The notes: a model not told the origin generated them from the sequence alone. A stretch of DNA of 64,000 nucleotides from Bugulina stolonifera (GCA_935421135.1 OW285194.1:14593376-14657375); one strand, 5' to 3'; shown: positions 20,301-33,804, counted from the first letter of the stretch. Numbers and translations are program-made.

Positions 20301-22407
20301 TAGTCTCCCACTTGTCATATGACCCAGACACATACACCTCCTTACCATCCTTGTCCCACTTGATTACAGCAGGAATCTTATCTTTCTTCTGCAAGAGAAC
20401 GACGGGAACCTTATACTATGTGCTACAGTGCAGAGCCATTGATTGTGAGAGCTACGCCACCGGAAGTAAACAAGAGGCCATATTGGGCACATGTAACAAA
20501 GGATTGCATTGGTCAAATCTCTCTATTGGCAATTTTTATTGGTTCTATGGGCTGAACATGGCATCCATAACTCTCACAATAAACGGCTCTGGTACAGTGT
20601 AACCATAGACATTATTAGTACTGAGCAGTCATGGCTAGCTGGGCCCCTAACTATAAGGACTGTATTAGAGGGACGGAATTTAAAGCTACCCACCGACAAA
20701 GATGGAGGTGGGAGTGCAGGTGAAGGCATTTCCATGGATATAGATATAGAGCCTGCTCTATATCTCCTGGTGTACTGTTGCTCTGTCATGGGTTGCTGCT
20801 GGGATAGAGCCGGATCTGTATGCAAGCTCTAGTAAAAGCAGATGAATACTCAATAGTCTGGCTACGGCAGCATACTACAGTATACTCACTAAGATATAAG
20901 ATTAGCTTACATTCTCATGCTCTCCATCACAGGCATCACTGTACTCTCGATATACAGAGAGGAAACTATAGTTCAGATATATGTCTTGCATTATAACAGT
21001 AGCAAGGAATTAAAACCATCAATCACAATGTGAGTAGGAGTATAAATAACTGCAACATCAGTAACTACATATCAGATAACTCTATAACACAGTTTGTATG
21101 GTAGGGATATAGAGAATGAAACCACTAATTTGGTTAGAAGTTGTTCTCTCTTAGAAGAGTAGAAAATTTCATCACAGTACAAAAATAATTAACCTGCTTC
21201 TAACCCTAACCACATCGGTAAGGGCATCACACATGCAAAACCCTCTAATTAGTAAAGCTGACCCCTAAACCCAGGCATGCAGATCAACAGAACATAAGCT
21301 ATACAGCAAATATTAATGATCTTTGACACCCAGCTAACACACGTGTAGCATGGCATAACAAGTCCAGCCAATCACAACCAATACTAACACATTGTCCACT
21401 GAAATAAAAGCAATCAGGGATACAGTAATTTGGATCACGCAGCTAAAGCAGAGCTTATGCAGTATAACACTACAATAATGATCAATATATAAGCAGGCAG
21501 GCTGTGCTGTAATCTGAAAGATTTAGTATGAAAAGGAAATATTTTATAATTTCATATTTCGAACCTGTTTTAGAAACTCCTGTTGTGCATTCAGACCGGA
21601 TTGCTGGAAGTAATTTACAAGTAATGCATTGGTCTAAAACAATTACTAATAGTGCTCAACAATGAGTAAAAGACTGGAGCACAGTCTAGAATAAGTCAGT
21701 CATTAGTTCCAGTATCACAAGAAGTGTTATTAATTGTTTCTGTTATTCAGAACAAGCATAGCACACCCATGCAATTATATGGCAAGAACTAACCCTATCT
21801 AACATCTACAATAACACACAATATACTTGATTTGAGGGACAACCACTGTTGCCTTCAGAAGCATTACCTACTGTTCTACTGTTCTAGTCACAATACACAA
21901 TGTTAGTCTCTTCTCAACCTCTACCACTACTCTACACGTATCTACTTACCTCCAACAGTGTTTTACCAAACTTAGCCTGAGAGTTTGGTGGAGTAACAGA
22001 GTTGTCATAGTACCTCTTGGAACCAATGGGCACCTCTAAAGGTCCAACAGCCTCTGCATTAGATGGCCTACGCTGTCTTGCTCTGTCTCCATATGGAGAA
22101 TTAGCTGAACTACCTTTAATTTAATAACTGCAGACATGAATAAATCTAACAAAATATTGTTAACAACAGTGTTCAGGTACCATCAGAAAAGAGGCAACGC
22201 CATGTTGCCAATAAGAAGAAAACAGCAGAACTTAAAATAGTAAATACGTGACAATAAACATAATGTACCATGTTCTAGCCTATCTCAATTTACTACAATT
22301 AATAGACAACCATGTAATCTATCTCTGTGTTACTGAACTATCAATATATTATATTATAAGATGCCATGAGAAAGCAAAATGAGTTTACCTTGGTTGGTAT
22401 TGCCCAT
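17383..22407 (-). CDS. PRKAB: AMP-activated protein kinase beta subunit
   Basis: Exons 22389-22407, 21950-22113, 20282-20388, 19918-20011, 18876-19032, 18337-18464, 17792-17860 and 17383-17466 splice in phase to 273 residues. A possible 33-bp microexon at 20911-20943 would add 11. The N-terminus is MGNTNQ, a myristoylation context as in other beta subunits. The CBM48 glycogen-binding module spans roughly residues 65-130 (IKWDKDGKEVYVSGSYDKW, then DLPEGEHEYKFLVDGQW). The C-terminal alpha/gamma-binding region carries GPPILPPHLLQVILNKD, LPEPNHVMLNHLYALSIK and KKKYVTTLLYKP, and ends at stop 17383-17385. The protein scaffolds the AMPK heterotrimer and senses glycogen. Length matches the family. 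Introns contain a 55-bp minisatellite starting at a splice donor, a 23-bp array and a hAT MITE. The microexon is supported only by phase and splice sites. Confidence 0.95.
18061..18119. repeat. Perfect 29-bp inverted repeat (AMPK beta intron)
   Basis: The 29 bases 18061-18089 are the exact reverse complement of 18091-18119, with a single G between them. It sits at the edge of the 23-bp array and could extrude as a cruciform or have arisen by template switching. Confidence 0.85.
18122..18305. repeat. 23-bp minisatellite, about eight units, near an AMPK beta splice donor
   Basis: ACTGTATACAATACACACC recurs every 23 bp with variants (GTAGAC, CTCTG). On the coding strand the array starts about 30 bases after the donor at 18336. 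Confidence 0.85.
19257..19917. repeat. 55-bp minisatellite, twelve units, beginning at a 5' splice site
   Basis: Each unit contains, on the coding (minus) strand, GTACACTCTACCACAG followed by about 39 AT-rich bases. The first unit starts with the GT of the donor after exon 19918-20011, so the intron opens inside the array. Upstream, the exon (GATGAG) shows no match to the unit's end (TATATA). Later units repeat the donor-proximal 16 bases. Confidence 0.9.
20431..20591. mobile_element. hAT-like MITE, 161 bp, in an AMPK beta intron
   Basis: The ends CAGAGCCATTGATTGTGAGAG and, reversed, CAGAGCCGTTTATTGTGAGAG are inverted repeats. The flanks CTACAGTG (20423-20430) and GTACAGTG (20592-20599) match at 7 of 8 bases. 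It has no coding capacity. A related, more decayed copy lies at about 56175-56350. Confidence 0.75.
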
Positions 22408-23136
22408 CTGTACAGGTCACTTGTGTGCTAGTGGATTCAGCAAGTAGAATAATAACATCTATTACTTTCACTTTGAACTGTGACTAGAGAGTCAATCAAA
22501 TATCTAAAAGCATGAGAGAAATTTCATGACATGATACATGACATATAAAAAATAATATAAAAATAAGAAACAGTAATTATTATTATATAATAATCATAAT
22601 ATTTTATAATAATAATTAATAAATTAAAATTAAAAACAAATATTAATATTAATATAGCCAAAGGAAAGGTCGAAAGGAAAGGTTAGCTATTAGCTATGTG
22701 CCCAAGAGTACCAATTGAGTCGCAAACGGTTTGGGCGGACGAATGCTATTGACAAAAATCCTATTCGACAGAGGCATTGGTTTGTATTTGCATAAATTGT
22801 TAAATCTACCACCTATTGTGGTATTACGTAACCCAAATGTAGCATAACAGTCATTATTTTGTTATTATTTTGATGCAAATTTTTGCGCCGGAAACAAAAT
22901 GACTCTCCCAAATCGTTCTTAAAATGCAATATAATGAAGCGAAATCTGATTTAGGTTCGTCTTTCAGTGCCTTAGTATCTTTTGTTATGTCATTATTGAG
23001 GCAGCGCCACGCATCACCCGCATATTAATTAAAACCTTAGCCTTTCAACTTCTTAGTTATTTTTAATTTTGTGCTGTACAAACCAATGATAATCTAATGA
23101 TTATGATAATAAAATAATATTAAATATTAATATATA
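22408..23136. other. AMPK beta upstream region and AT-rich intergenic DNA
   Basis: This holds the presumed promoter of the AMPK beta gene. A GC-containing TTGCGCCGGAAAC motif at about 22883-22896 resembles E2F/ETS sites (seen as a motif only). The rest is very AT-rich, with a duplicated GAAAGGAAAGGT word at 22660-22682. Confidence 0.3.
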
Positions 23137-24232
23137 CAATTAAATTATTACTAATATTATACTATTATTTTATTGTTTCATAACTAATAGTTTCATGCTA
23201 TGCAATCTTCAGATGAATGGTGATAAAATGACTAGCAATTTGTATTACAAGCACTTCGTGCTTGGTCTGCGACGCAAGCTTCACTGCAAAATTTGCTCGC
23301 TTCGCTCGGATCAAATGATGGCTTGTGTTCATGTACTGTGGTCATACATGTACATGACCTCTGGTGGCACAGGCATGTTACAATGATTCCATGAGGAGTT
23401 GTGCCCCCTTGCATTAAGAAGACCACTCCAAGTCAATAGCGTGAGTTCTAACACCAATGTGTGGGGTGGGTCATGTACCCACCCGCCCTTGGTCAAGGTT
23501 GAGGGCCTAAGGCTACCGACCCGCCCCGGCAGCGATGCCTGGGGACCCGGTTCCAAGGTCCTACCACCACCCAGAACTGAGATTCTCGCCGACAGCATTA
23601 TAACATATATTATGAATCATGGGTCCGGGAGGGTCTTCGCCGTCTGCATAGCCCAAGATCCAAAACTTATTTGGCGTGTGGGGTGGGTTGTGTACCCACC
23701 CCACCTTTGGGTCGGGGCCGAGGTCCTAAGGCTAGGGACCCGCCCCGGCAGCGATGCAAGGAGACCCGGTCCCGAGGTCCTAGCACCACCCGGAGCCGAG
23801 ATCCTGACCGGCAGCATTGCAACATATATGAGTTGTCCCGATTTTCGACCCCGAATCTGATTGGAGGACGGCAGACCGCGGACCGTTTCGTCTTTTTATA
23901 TATGATGATATAGAACTTCATGTCGTACCTTTTGTAACTAGTCTAGTGAAGTGATGTCAGCTATGGATATAAAATAAGTCGAGTAATATTAAAACGCTAA
24001 AGTAAACTGAACACAACGTACAACTCAACTTTATAACAATGACAACATACACTACATGATTATGTGCACAATATTGCATATTATAACTGTTAAACGACAG
24101 TTTAATAATATGCATATGCATATAATTATATATATGTTATCACCATTCATCTGAAGATTGCATAGCATGAAACTATTACTATTAGTTATGAAACAATAAA
24201 ATGATAGTATAATATTAGTAATAATTTAATTG
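23137..24232. mobile_element. TA-flanked element with about 95-bp terminal inverted repeats
   Basis: The left end (CAATTAAATTATTACTAAT ... TTCAGATGAATGGTGATAA, to about 23228) recurs in reverse complement at about 24139-24232. The right arm has a three-base insertion. Both ends are bordered by TA (23135-23136 and 24233-24234), the target duplication used by Tc1/mariner-type elements. The interior has no transposase. It carries a GC-rich duplicated cargo (next entry) and short hairpins such as AAGCACTTCGTGCTT. Confidence 0.75.
23459..23830. repeat. GC-rich tandem duplication, period 219 bp, inside the TA element
   Basis: GTGTGGGGTGGGT at 23459 recurs at 23678, and with it GACCCGCCCCGGCAGCGATG, GACCCGGT and AACATATAT at matching spacing. 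The two copies differ at many positions but keep the order of blocks. The composition contrasts sharply with the AT-rich arms. Open frames exist across it on both strands, but none is recognisable. Confidence 0.8.
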
Positions 24233-24234
24233 TA

Positions 24235-25875
24235 TCAAGCTCTGTAGCATTGCTATATTGAGAACTTTGTTAGATGGATAGTAGTCTAATACTAAATTTA
24301 ATAAAATATATATGTATATTATCATTGTACAAAAAGCCATAGAGCTTAGCATTATGATTATAGAATACAGTTTAGTATTATTATTATAAAATACTAAATT
24401 AGTAGGCCTAAATTCTATGGTACAAACCATTTAATTACATTGTATCTTTGTCTCTAGGTAATTCTATGGTACAAAAGCATGAGCTCACTCTGACTCTATC
24501 ACATTCCCACTTGACTGTTTGACTTGTATAGCACCTGTGCTCTCTCCTTCCTATGGGATGTGTAAAGCTACTACATACATGTTAAAGATCATTACACCTA
24601 ATCTTAATGGCAAGCTGTACACGTACGACTGAATGAAAATTTGAATGCAGTGGAACTTGCTTCATTCAAATTCCAATGGACTGCCATAAGATAATTGGTT
24701 TGAATTATTTTTTTGCCCGAGTTTGAATTATGTGATCCTTCATCTTGTATAATGACTTGATGCTTACTTGACAAATAGTATAATACTATAAATGTAGTAG
24801 CATGAATGTGCATGTATGCATTAACTTTCATTTACTTTAACTATGAATACAATTGAGAAAAGACAAGTTTTAACATGACAGAACTAATGTATCAATGTTT
24901 ATTACACCCAAAACTACAACACTTCAGATGGGCAACAAGTTATGCATCACAATCCACATGTACAGGACAACAGTATTGTAATGCGATAACAGCAGAACAT
25001 TACTGTTTGCTATCTTGTTGTCAACTGAAGTATAATATAGGTACAGGTAACATGATAACTCATAACACAGCTGTAAGTAGGCTAAAAATAGTTCAGTGAT
25101 TTTAATTATAAACAACACTATGTAAAAGGTCATTCAGACATTACAGTTATGAAACCGCATTTAGCTGTGAAACAGTTAACACTCAACAGTGTAAACAAAT
25201 CAGTTAGGTTTCTCTGCTTGAGTAGAAATTCTTATTGGCGCATGTTAAGTGCATTATCGGCTTACAACCAATCAGAGCATCTGGGCAGAGTAAGCTGATC
25301 AGGCGTGACTAATACTCGTTGTCGTACAATACTGTATAGCATAAGGCAAACCAGCTAAACCGTATAGTTTGAATTACAGATAATAAATTCCAGTTAAGTG
25401 AGGCCATTTAGATAGTGCTCAGCAAGGGCCAAGGCTTTTAGTTTGAACTAACCAAGTTTATTAACCGAAGCCGAATTAAGCAAGTTCCGCTGTACATAAA
25501 TGGTTAACATTGGGTTATATGGTTTTATTCTGATGTGATAATTACTGATTCTGTTTGTCATACCGATGATATGTGAAGCTTTTGATACAAAATGATACAA
25601 AAACCAATCATACTAACTAAACTTGAAAAATGCTATAAAAGTACTGTAATGATTATTTCCATTGGTGTTATATGTTCATGTTGTAAATGTATGTTATATG
25701 TGTAAGATGTATACACCATACATGTACATTGTATGTATGAGTTGGGACGGCCTCCACTCTGTCTGGAGATTCCTGGCGAATTATTACGTAGATAAATTCA
25801 ACTTTGTCCATCACAATACAGTGTGAGTGTATAATAAGAGTGTATAATTACAATACCCTGTGTATATATGTAGCC
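24235..25875. other. Intergenic DNA upstream of HINT1, nothing recognised
   Basis: AT-rich sequence with scattered chance reading frames. No splice-bounded exon, tandem repeat or paired termini were found. The HINT1 promoter must lie in its last few hundred bases. Confidence 0.4.
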
Positions 25876-27123
<1,248 letters not shown>

Positions 27124-27241
27124 TCTCTAACACTTTATACTTGGAAATTCACGCACATAGTCTGATAGGTTTTTTACTGCTCACTAGTATTATGGGTGAT
27201 AGACTGTTAGTGTTGCTATTATGTATACTTCTTCTATTGGC

Positions 27242-27247
27242 AATAAA
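27242..27247 (+). terminator. HINT1 polyadenylation signal
   Basis: AATAAA about 120 bases after the HINT1 stop codon. Confidence 0.7.
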
Positions 27248-27744
27248 GATCACATAACTTTATTTCTTGAAAACCAGCTCTTGTGTGTTTTGTAACCTGT
27301 ATTTGTGCGTAATTGTGTTGTTTTATAGCTCTGAATCAAATCAGTGCATTTAGTAAATATTTACATGTATATGCTGGTAGTTTAGGTATGCTTAATATTT
27401 AGAATAGTACCATAACCTGGGATCTGATTACAAAACACAAATAGTATGTACATCATGGGATGGGTAGGCCATGGCACATATTGGCAAGGTTGATATAGGC
27501 AAATTGGTATTCCTTGTGCACATGCAAATAACAAAGCAATCAATGGTGCATGTGTAGCAACTTCAATGCAGATGTCTCTCAAGAGGTCACTTCAAATCCA
27601 GTGTGAAGCACACCAAAACAATACACATTATTTATAATTTTGCAGTACATTTGCCACTTGGTAATTAATTGCAGAAGCCATTCAGTTGTGAGCATCAGTG
27701 TGATACACAATGTACAATGTTAGTGTGAGCAAGTATCTTAATAA

Positions 27745-27894
27745 TGAATAGTAAGACGAGACGCATTTTATATTTTATTGACTCCTAATATTTCGATGTA
27801 TGTCCATACATCACTCCTCTGATGATGATGTATGGACATACATCGAAGTATTAGGAGTCAATAAAATATAAAATGCGTCTCGTCTTACTATTCA
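27745..27894. mobile_element. Foldback (hairpin) element, 150 bp
   Basis: TGAATAGTAAGACGAGACGC at the left matches the reverse complement of the right end. The two arms of about 65 bases (through GATGTATGTCCATACATC) are nearly perfect complements around a short central ACTCCTCTGATGATG. Each arm tip near the centre is itself palindromic. No coding sequence is present. Confidence 0.8.
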
Positions 27895-27908
27895 CAATGT
27901 ACATGTAC

Positions 27909-28422
27909 AATCACTACTTTTCCATGCTTCGTATTTTGCTTCGTATTTAAAATACGAAGGATGGAATTGGCACAAAATACGTATTTCCTAACCTTCGTAG
28001 GAGCAAGCTCCTTCGACCGTGAGACTTCGTATTTCCGAAAATACGTAGGGATTTTTATTGCTTCGTAGGATGGAAGCGCTATCCTTCGAAGCTAATGTAC
28101 AAGCACTAGTTAGTAGTAGACTATCTGTGGCTGGCGCAATAGCGTTCACGCTTGAATAACTGCTTGTTGATAACTACATTATGGTTATGACGTCAGTTTG
28201 GCTGTGCGCTCCTTGTTGTGGTTGATTTCACATTAGACAACGCATAGCTATTTTTAACTCACGAGGTTATTGTACTATGATGTCATAGGCGGGAAAACTT
28301 AAATGCGTTTGCCACAAAACCGTTGAACAAAATACGAAGCATGGAATTGGACTGGAATGGAGCTTCGAAGGGTGAAACAACTCCCTTCGAAGGAAAATAC
28401 GAAGCATGGAAAAGTAGTGATT
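27909..28422. mobile_element. MITE with about 29-bp inverted ends and internal TACGAAG repeats
   Basis: AATCACTACTTTTCCATGC at the left end is repeated in reverse complement at the right (GCATGGAAAAGTAGTGATT). Near both ends the words CTTCGTATTTT and AAAATACGAAG recur several times, creating nested hairpins. No target duplication was clear and no protein is encoded. Confidence 0.65.
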
Positions 28423-29764
28423 ATTGCACAATTATGTATGTATGTATGTATTTTGAAGTTATCTTCTCTATGACTGTGAGTATCGTAATCGAGTTTCACT
28501 CTATGGCCGTAACACGAAATATTTACCAATCGGCCTTTAGTTGCAAAGTTATGCCTGTAAAGAAACTTGGATCGCTAGCGCAAACCAATCATATGCACAC
28601 TCGTAGGTATAAGTGATACCGGGCATGCTATTGGCTGGCTTTGTTTACTATCCTCTCTGGTGATTCATAATGTTGTGACCTAAGACATTATTTAGAGGCT
28701 TATACATGTATTTGCAAAGTGACTAATGGTATGTTTGCCATCAGCACAACCTTCCATTTCATCAGCCTGACACTCCTATAACACGTGTCCAAAAGGTGAG
28801 CATGCATTTATATTCGAGGAAGAAGAATGCAATTATTATTATTACATTACCATCTTACAGAATAGAGTCGCCAGACTATTGGTTGTCATCATCCAATTTC
28901 TACCTACTCTACTGTGAGTTACTGTCCACAGGTTACACTCGCACTACAGTGCATCTACTAATACGGTGTTACTTTCACTCACTTCATTTTCATACCTAGT
29001 AAGTCGACTTGCATGCTTGCATACTATACTTGAGTTATAATATTATGATAATAAGTATTACCAAGGAGTTGCTATTACCTTGCTATTACTTACTTAGCAT
29101 ACTTAGATTAGAGATCACGTTAGACCACTAGATTAGAGATCACGTTAGACCACTAGATTAGAGATCACGTTAAACCACTAGGGCGTGCCTCATTTGAGAA
29201 AACTGTAGCATTAAAATTTGTGTTACCTTTTGCTAAATGTGATTGAAGTTCAATTTTTATGCCGTAGTGATCTCAGCACAGGTCCTGTGACGGCCCTATT
29301 TCTATGTGTTGGCATTGTTGGCAGTGTATTTTAATTTATTAATATTAAATATTTGTATTATTATGATTATAATTTTTTATAAACTAAATATAATTCTAAT
29401 AATAAATATAATTAATATTTGCATTAATATAATAATTATAATCCAATAATACATGTATCAAGATCAAGTGGTATGTACCCACTTGCCTGCGAGTGCGATC
29501 TAAGCAATGCTACACATCTAATGGTAATATAATAGATTCCCTTGCTTGGTTATGTAACTAATAAGGACATCTTTTACACAATCAAAGTGATGGATTGAAT
29601 ATTCCTTTTGATTTTTCTATGGACCTTTGTTCTTGAAAAAATCATCCAGTTAACACTGTGCCCTAGCTTGAGGTATTTTATTATAACTTCCAGCTTTGTC
29701 CTGTGCGTTGGATCTGAGAACACATCTAGAATCTCTGTGAATTACGCTGGCTTCCTCTCAAAGT
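28423..29764. other. Intergenic DNA between the MITE and SARAF
   Basis: AT-rich sequence with a threefold 25-bp tandem repeat (29105-29179). One splice-bounded open segment at 28745-28795 has no identifiable partner exon. The last 200 bases before 29765 should hold the SARAF promoter and 5' UTR. Confidence 0.35.
29105..29179. repeat. 25-bp tandem repeat, three units
   Basis: AGATTAGAGATCACGTTAGA plus five bases is repeated three times (one substitution in the third copy). Confidence 0.9.
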
Positions 29765-32700
29765 ATGGGTGCCGGAAAGTCCTTTCTGGCTTGCATCATT
29801 CTCATATCATTACTACTGCTGGTTATACCAACTCACTCCTGGGGAAGTAACAGTAAGTGACCAGAATCTATATGTATTGTGACAATAATTATTTATTTAC
29901 ATGTAGGCTTTTAATATCTTTATTGCTTGGATATATACTAGTAGATCAATATAAAAAATAGCTTTTATATGTTGTGAAAGATGTGGATTGTGGTTTAACA
30001 AATTGGGGATATGCAGTGTTCGAAGTGGAAAATTTGAGGCACGGCACGGCACATGCAATCTTACAGATTAGTATTGTATAGCTAATCTAATGGTAGCTAA
30101 GAAATTAGTGAATTACTAAAGTGGAAAAAAGTTGTGCTCTGGTGGGGATTGAACTCTACCACTACGCGATCAGGTCCACAGTAACTGTGTGGAGAAAACT
30201 AGCTATTAAAATGAGGGTACACGCCTGCTGGCCGTGTAACCACTAAAATTGAGGTGGGTACACACCGTATACTTCTGTATAACCACACTTCGAACACTGG
30301 GGATATGATCCGACTATATATCTGCAATTGTTCAGGTATATTCAACCGCTAATGCATTGTGTTTACAATAATGCCTGTATTACTACTATTGAAACTGTAG
30401 AACGTAAACAACTTACTGAGTGGAACTTTTAACTAATAATTTTTACAGTTGGCTTCTGGTTATACTTAATATATAATATTTGTAGAGGAAAAGGTACCTC
30501 TCAAGAATATAGATGTACTCACATTGCATGCAGGCAGAATGACTACTGGCAGACGATCTAGCCCTGTTCCTCAATCAATGTACAAAGGAAGTTCATCACT
30601 TAGTCATTACGTCCCTTCCACTGTTCAGTGTTATAACAGAGGTCATGATGGCTATGATATTCAGGTAACGATTTCTGCATGCTTGGTTATTCCGCTATAT
30701 TTGCATTTTCTGCCCTTGACCTCTTCTAATGATCTCTAGCTGAAGCCACTAGAGATTCGACTCAAGAAGGGTAGACTGTATATATACATAGTGTGTTGTT
30801 ACAGTGGGAGTGTGTAGCTGAGCTGGCTCCAGAGGTTAAGTTTGGTCAGATAAATGTGCAGTGTGAGGGATATGACTACCCAGAAGATCCCAACATCTTG
30901 AGAGGTTCTTGTGGAGTGAGTCTCTCTTTATTCTTATCAGTGTTGAGTTATTTGTAGGGGTTCCTTAGTTTAACCAGTGAACGCTCGCATTATACAGTGT
31001 ATAGTTTAACCCTGACATGTTCTGTATGCTGTGTATGATGTATGCAATTGAATAGTTGATGGTTCTGACACATTCTCCACTATTATACTTATATATATGT
31101 ATGTACATGTATATGATTCTATGCGTATGTATTATTGTCAGAGTAATTCTTAGTATACTACAAGTTCAGTCTGCAGTGACCCAATGTAGCAATATCAACT
31201 TTCAACTTATTGATTGAGTTTAAAAATGACAATACTAACTTGAAGCTCTAAGCTAGATTATTCACAGGCTATTCAGTAGTCACATTGCAATAATTTAATA
31301 TAACTCATGGTGATAATTATTTTTGATAAATTGCAGTTGGAATACAAACTGGAATACTCAGGAAATGGAGGACATAACTCCAATCATCATGGTTACAATA
31401 GCTTCAGTTCAAAGTGAGTGGGAGATAGCCATACAAGTTGTTATGTAAAGCTTACTGCATGTTAATTAAGTATGTTGGTTCCATCACACCACTATTATAA
31501 AGCTACATGCAAATGTCTACCCCTTTTATTGTATACCTGAGTACTCTATAAGACTATTTGTTGTAGAAACTACCATGGCAGTAGCAGTGTGTCTCCATAC
31601 TTTGTACTCTTGTGCATTGGAGGTGTGATATATCTGGTCTATTGTAAAGTACTAGCTCCCTCGGCCACGAGAAGTGCACCTTCAGACAGTGGGAGCTCAG
31701 GCTCAACCCCCAGAGGAAATAGGTTAGTTAGTAGTACATTATAATGTGTGGTGTATATAATATAGTAGATATAGTAGTGTGGTACACATGTACATGTACA
31801 TGCATGTAGCAGATACAGTAAATGATGTGATCGGTTCTCTACCTTCTACCTTAGGTTGTGATATACAGTGATACTGTAGCAGTATCGGAGTAATAACGTA
31901 GGGGAATGGTCATATTCAATATTAGATATACATAAGCATACTTAAATGCAACGTAATATGCTGGTATACTATCATATACTTGTGATGTTGCTGTATATAC
32001 TACACAAATGTGATGTACTGCACGGTACGGTATACAGCGTACCTACGTGTATAATAATGTATAAATAAGAATATAAGATCCCAAAGATACTACATATATT
32101 GTAGTGTATGAAAGTGATATGACAGTTAAATAGTTGAATTTTCGCTATTATCTAAATATACATTATAGATCGCTACACCAGCTACTACTATTATATTGAC
32201 TTGTGTCACTGCATAGAATCCCTAGCATTGATTGCGTCTATATATGCTTACCATTGTTAGCGTCCATAGACCTTTATATGTATTATTACAGGCTGTACCC
32301 AGACATCCTCCCTCCTGCTTACCCAGGTACTGAACCATCTGCACCTGAACCTCCACCGGCTTATGGATGGGCTGACGATGTCCTTCCAGGTAAATCTGCC
32401 TCCAGTACATACTTTATTGGTCAATTGTGTTCCAATGACAAAATGTGTCCACTTTTCCATCCTTGTTCTTGGTCCCTTGACACTTCTTGAGGTCACTAGC
32501 AGTGCTTGTATTTTCAATAGTTATAATGATAAGGGATCAGTTCTTGCTAAGAATATTCCCTCAGCTGTTTTGACATCAATTTTTGTAGACTATGTCTAAT
32601 TCACTCCGTATAAGTATCTGTATGCATCATAATACTTGCTTTAGGCTCTGGTAATCAGAAAACTTACTCTACTGGCCAAGCACCACCACAACCCTCAAGT

Positions 32701-33419
32701 CATAGTTATGCCCAATCACAGACCAGGACAGAAACCAATACAAACACGGGCAGCCAATCAGGACCAGGGTTCTGGAGTGGAGCCACACTGGGTGGAATAG
32801 CTGGATACTTGTTTGGTAGTAATAGAAATAGAGGGCACCACTACCACCACCACCAACGGGTAAGTATAACATTGTAGGATGCAAAGGCTTAAGTGCTTTA
32901 GTGATATACACTGCAGTAGTTAGTGTTAGTGTAACTGTGTGTAACGTATTATAATTTAGATTACTAGTCAGCACTGCTACTAGTCAATGTGAATACTTAT
33001 AGTGTGTGTAAATTATGTTTGTAGCCTTATGGTGGAGGATGGGGCTCCGGTTGGGGGTCAGGATGGGGCTCCAGTGGGGGGTCGGGATGGGGCTCCGGTT
33101 GGGGCTCTGGGTGGGGATCCCGGTCACACAACAGTGGTGGGTGGGGCAATAGTTGGTTCAGTGGAGGATCTAACAGAAATTCCTTCTCCAGTGGATCCAG
33201 TTCTTTCCGACCAACTTCATCATCCAGTGGTGGAACTAGGAAGACTTCTGGTAGGTTAATGAAAATCTTGTCCTGCTTTGAAACAGTGAGTATTCTCACA
33301 CATGTGTTAGTACTGTGTTTTTGCGGGGGCTAGCAGATACAGTACAGCATTCTGTGTAATATATAAATAACTTGAGTGTTAAATATCGTTTAGGATTTGG
33401 AGGCACAAGTCGGCGTTGA
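29765..33419 (+). CDS. SARAF: Store-operated calcium entry-associated regulatory factor (TMEM66)
   Basis: Nine exons in phase: 29765-29852, 30486-30664, 30805-30915, 31337-31413, 31567-31722, 32292-32389, 32645-32859, 33025-33250 and 33394-33419, giving 391 residues. Residues 1-26 are a signal peptide (SFLACIILISLLLLVIPTHS). The lumenal domain shows the family blocks VQCYNRGHDGYDIQWEC, CEGYDYPEDPNILRGSCGLE and YNSFSS. One membrane segment lies near 163-180 (FVLLCIGGVIYLVYC). The cytosolic tail is Pro-rich, then GPGFWSGATLGGIAGYLFGS, as in vertebrate SARAF, which inactivates STIM/Orai calcium entry at ER-plasma membrane contacts. The penultimate exon adds a Gly/Trp/Ser repeat tract (GSGWGSGWGS type) and the protein ends FGGTSRR. 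AATAAA is at 33799-33804. Intron 1 holds a hAT MITE. Confidence 0.95.
30014..30299. mobile_element. hAT-like MITE, 286 bp, in SARAF intron 1
   Basis: Termini CAGTGTTCGAAGTGG and, reversed, CAGTGTTCGAAGTGTGG are flanked by GGGATATG on both sides (30006-30013 and 30300-30307), a perfect 8-bp target duplication. Inside, on the minus strand, GTAGTGGTAGAGTTCAATCCCC looks like tRNA A- and B-box words fused together, possibly a captured tRNA fragment. Confidence 0.85.
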
Positions 33420-33798
33420 AGTTACTAACTACTACCTACTTAGATGGATCTAACAAGACATATAGAATAGTCCCCTTATTATAGAGAGACTCAGCTGTCA
33501 CCAGTTGTATACTAAATAGGAGGGATATGTGATGTTACATCTGTTCACTCCCACGCTTCATTTTGCATTTTGTCATTTCGCACTGTTGATTTGTTATAGA
33601 CAGTGCCTTACAGGAGTACTCAGTCATCTGAGATAGAAAGATTTCTCACTACTTTATAATGTTATGTAGTCTATTTCATTGAAATGCATTTATTTTTCTA
33701 TATTCAAATTTCGATTGACATGTAGGCCTACATGTATATGTAAATATAAGACTATGTATAGATTACAATGATGTTTATTTCACCATTTCTCTGTATGC

Positions 33799-33804
33799 AA
33801 TAAA
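33799..33804 (+). terminator. SARAF polyadenylation signal
   Basis: AATAAA about 380 bases after the SARAF stop codon; the next gene is convergent. Confidence 0.6.

Noticed and set aside
28745..28795. Splice-bounded open segment upstream of SARAF
   Set aside because: SARAF has its own signal-peptide start at 29765 and HINT1 ends earlier; no partner exon was found.
29105..29179. CRISPR-like array
   Set aside because: Three directly adjacent 25-bp units with no spacers, in a eukaryotic genome; a simple tandem repeat.
33027..33299. 90-codon minus frame with PHPDPQPEPHP repeats
   Set aside because: Antisense of the Gly-Trp-Ser exon of SARAF.
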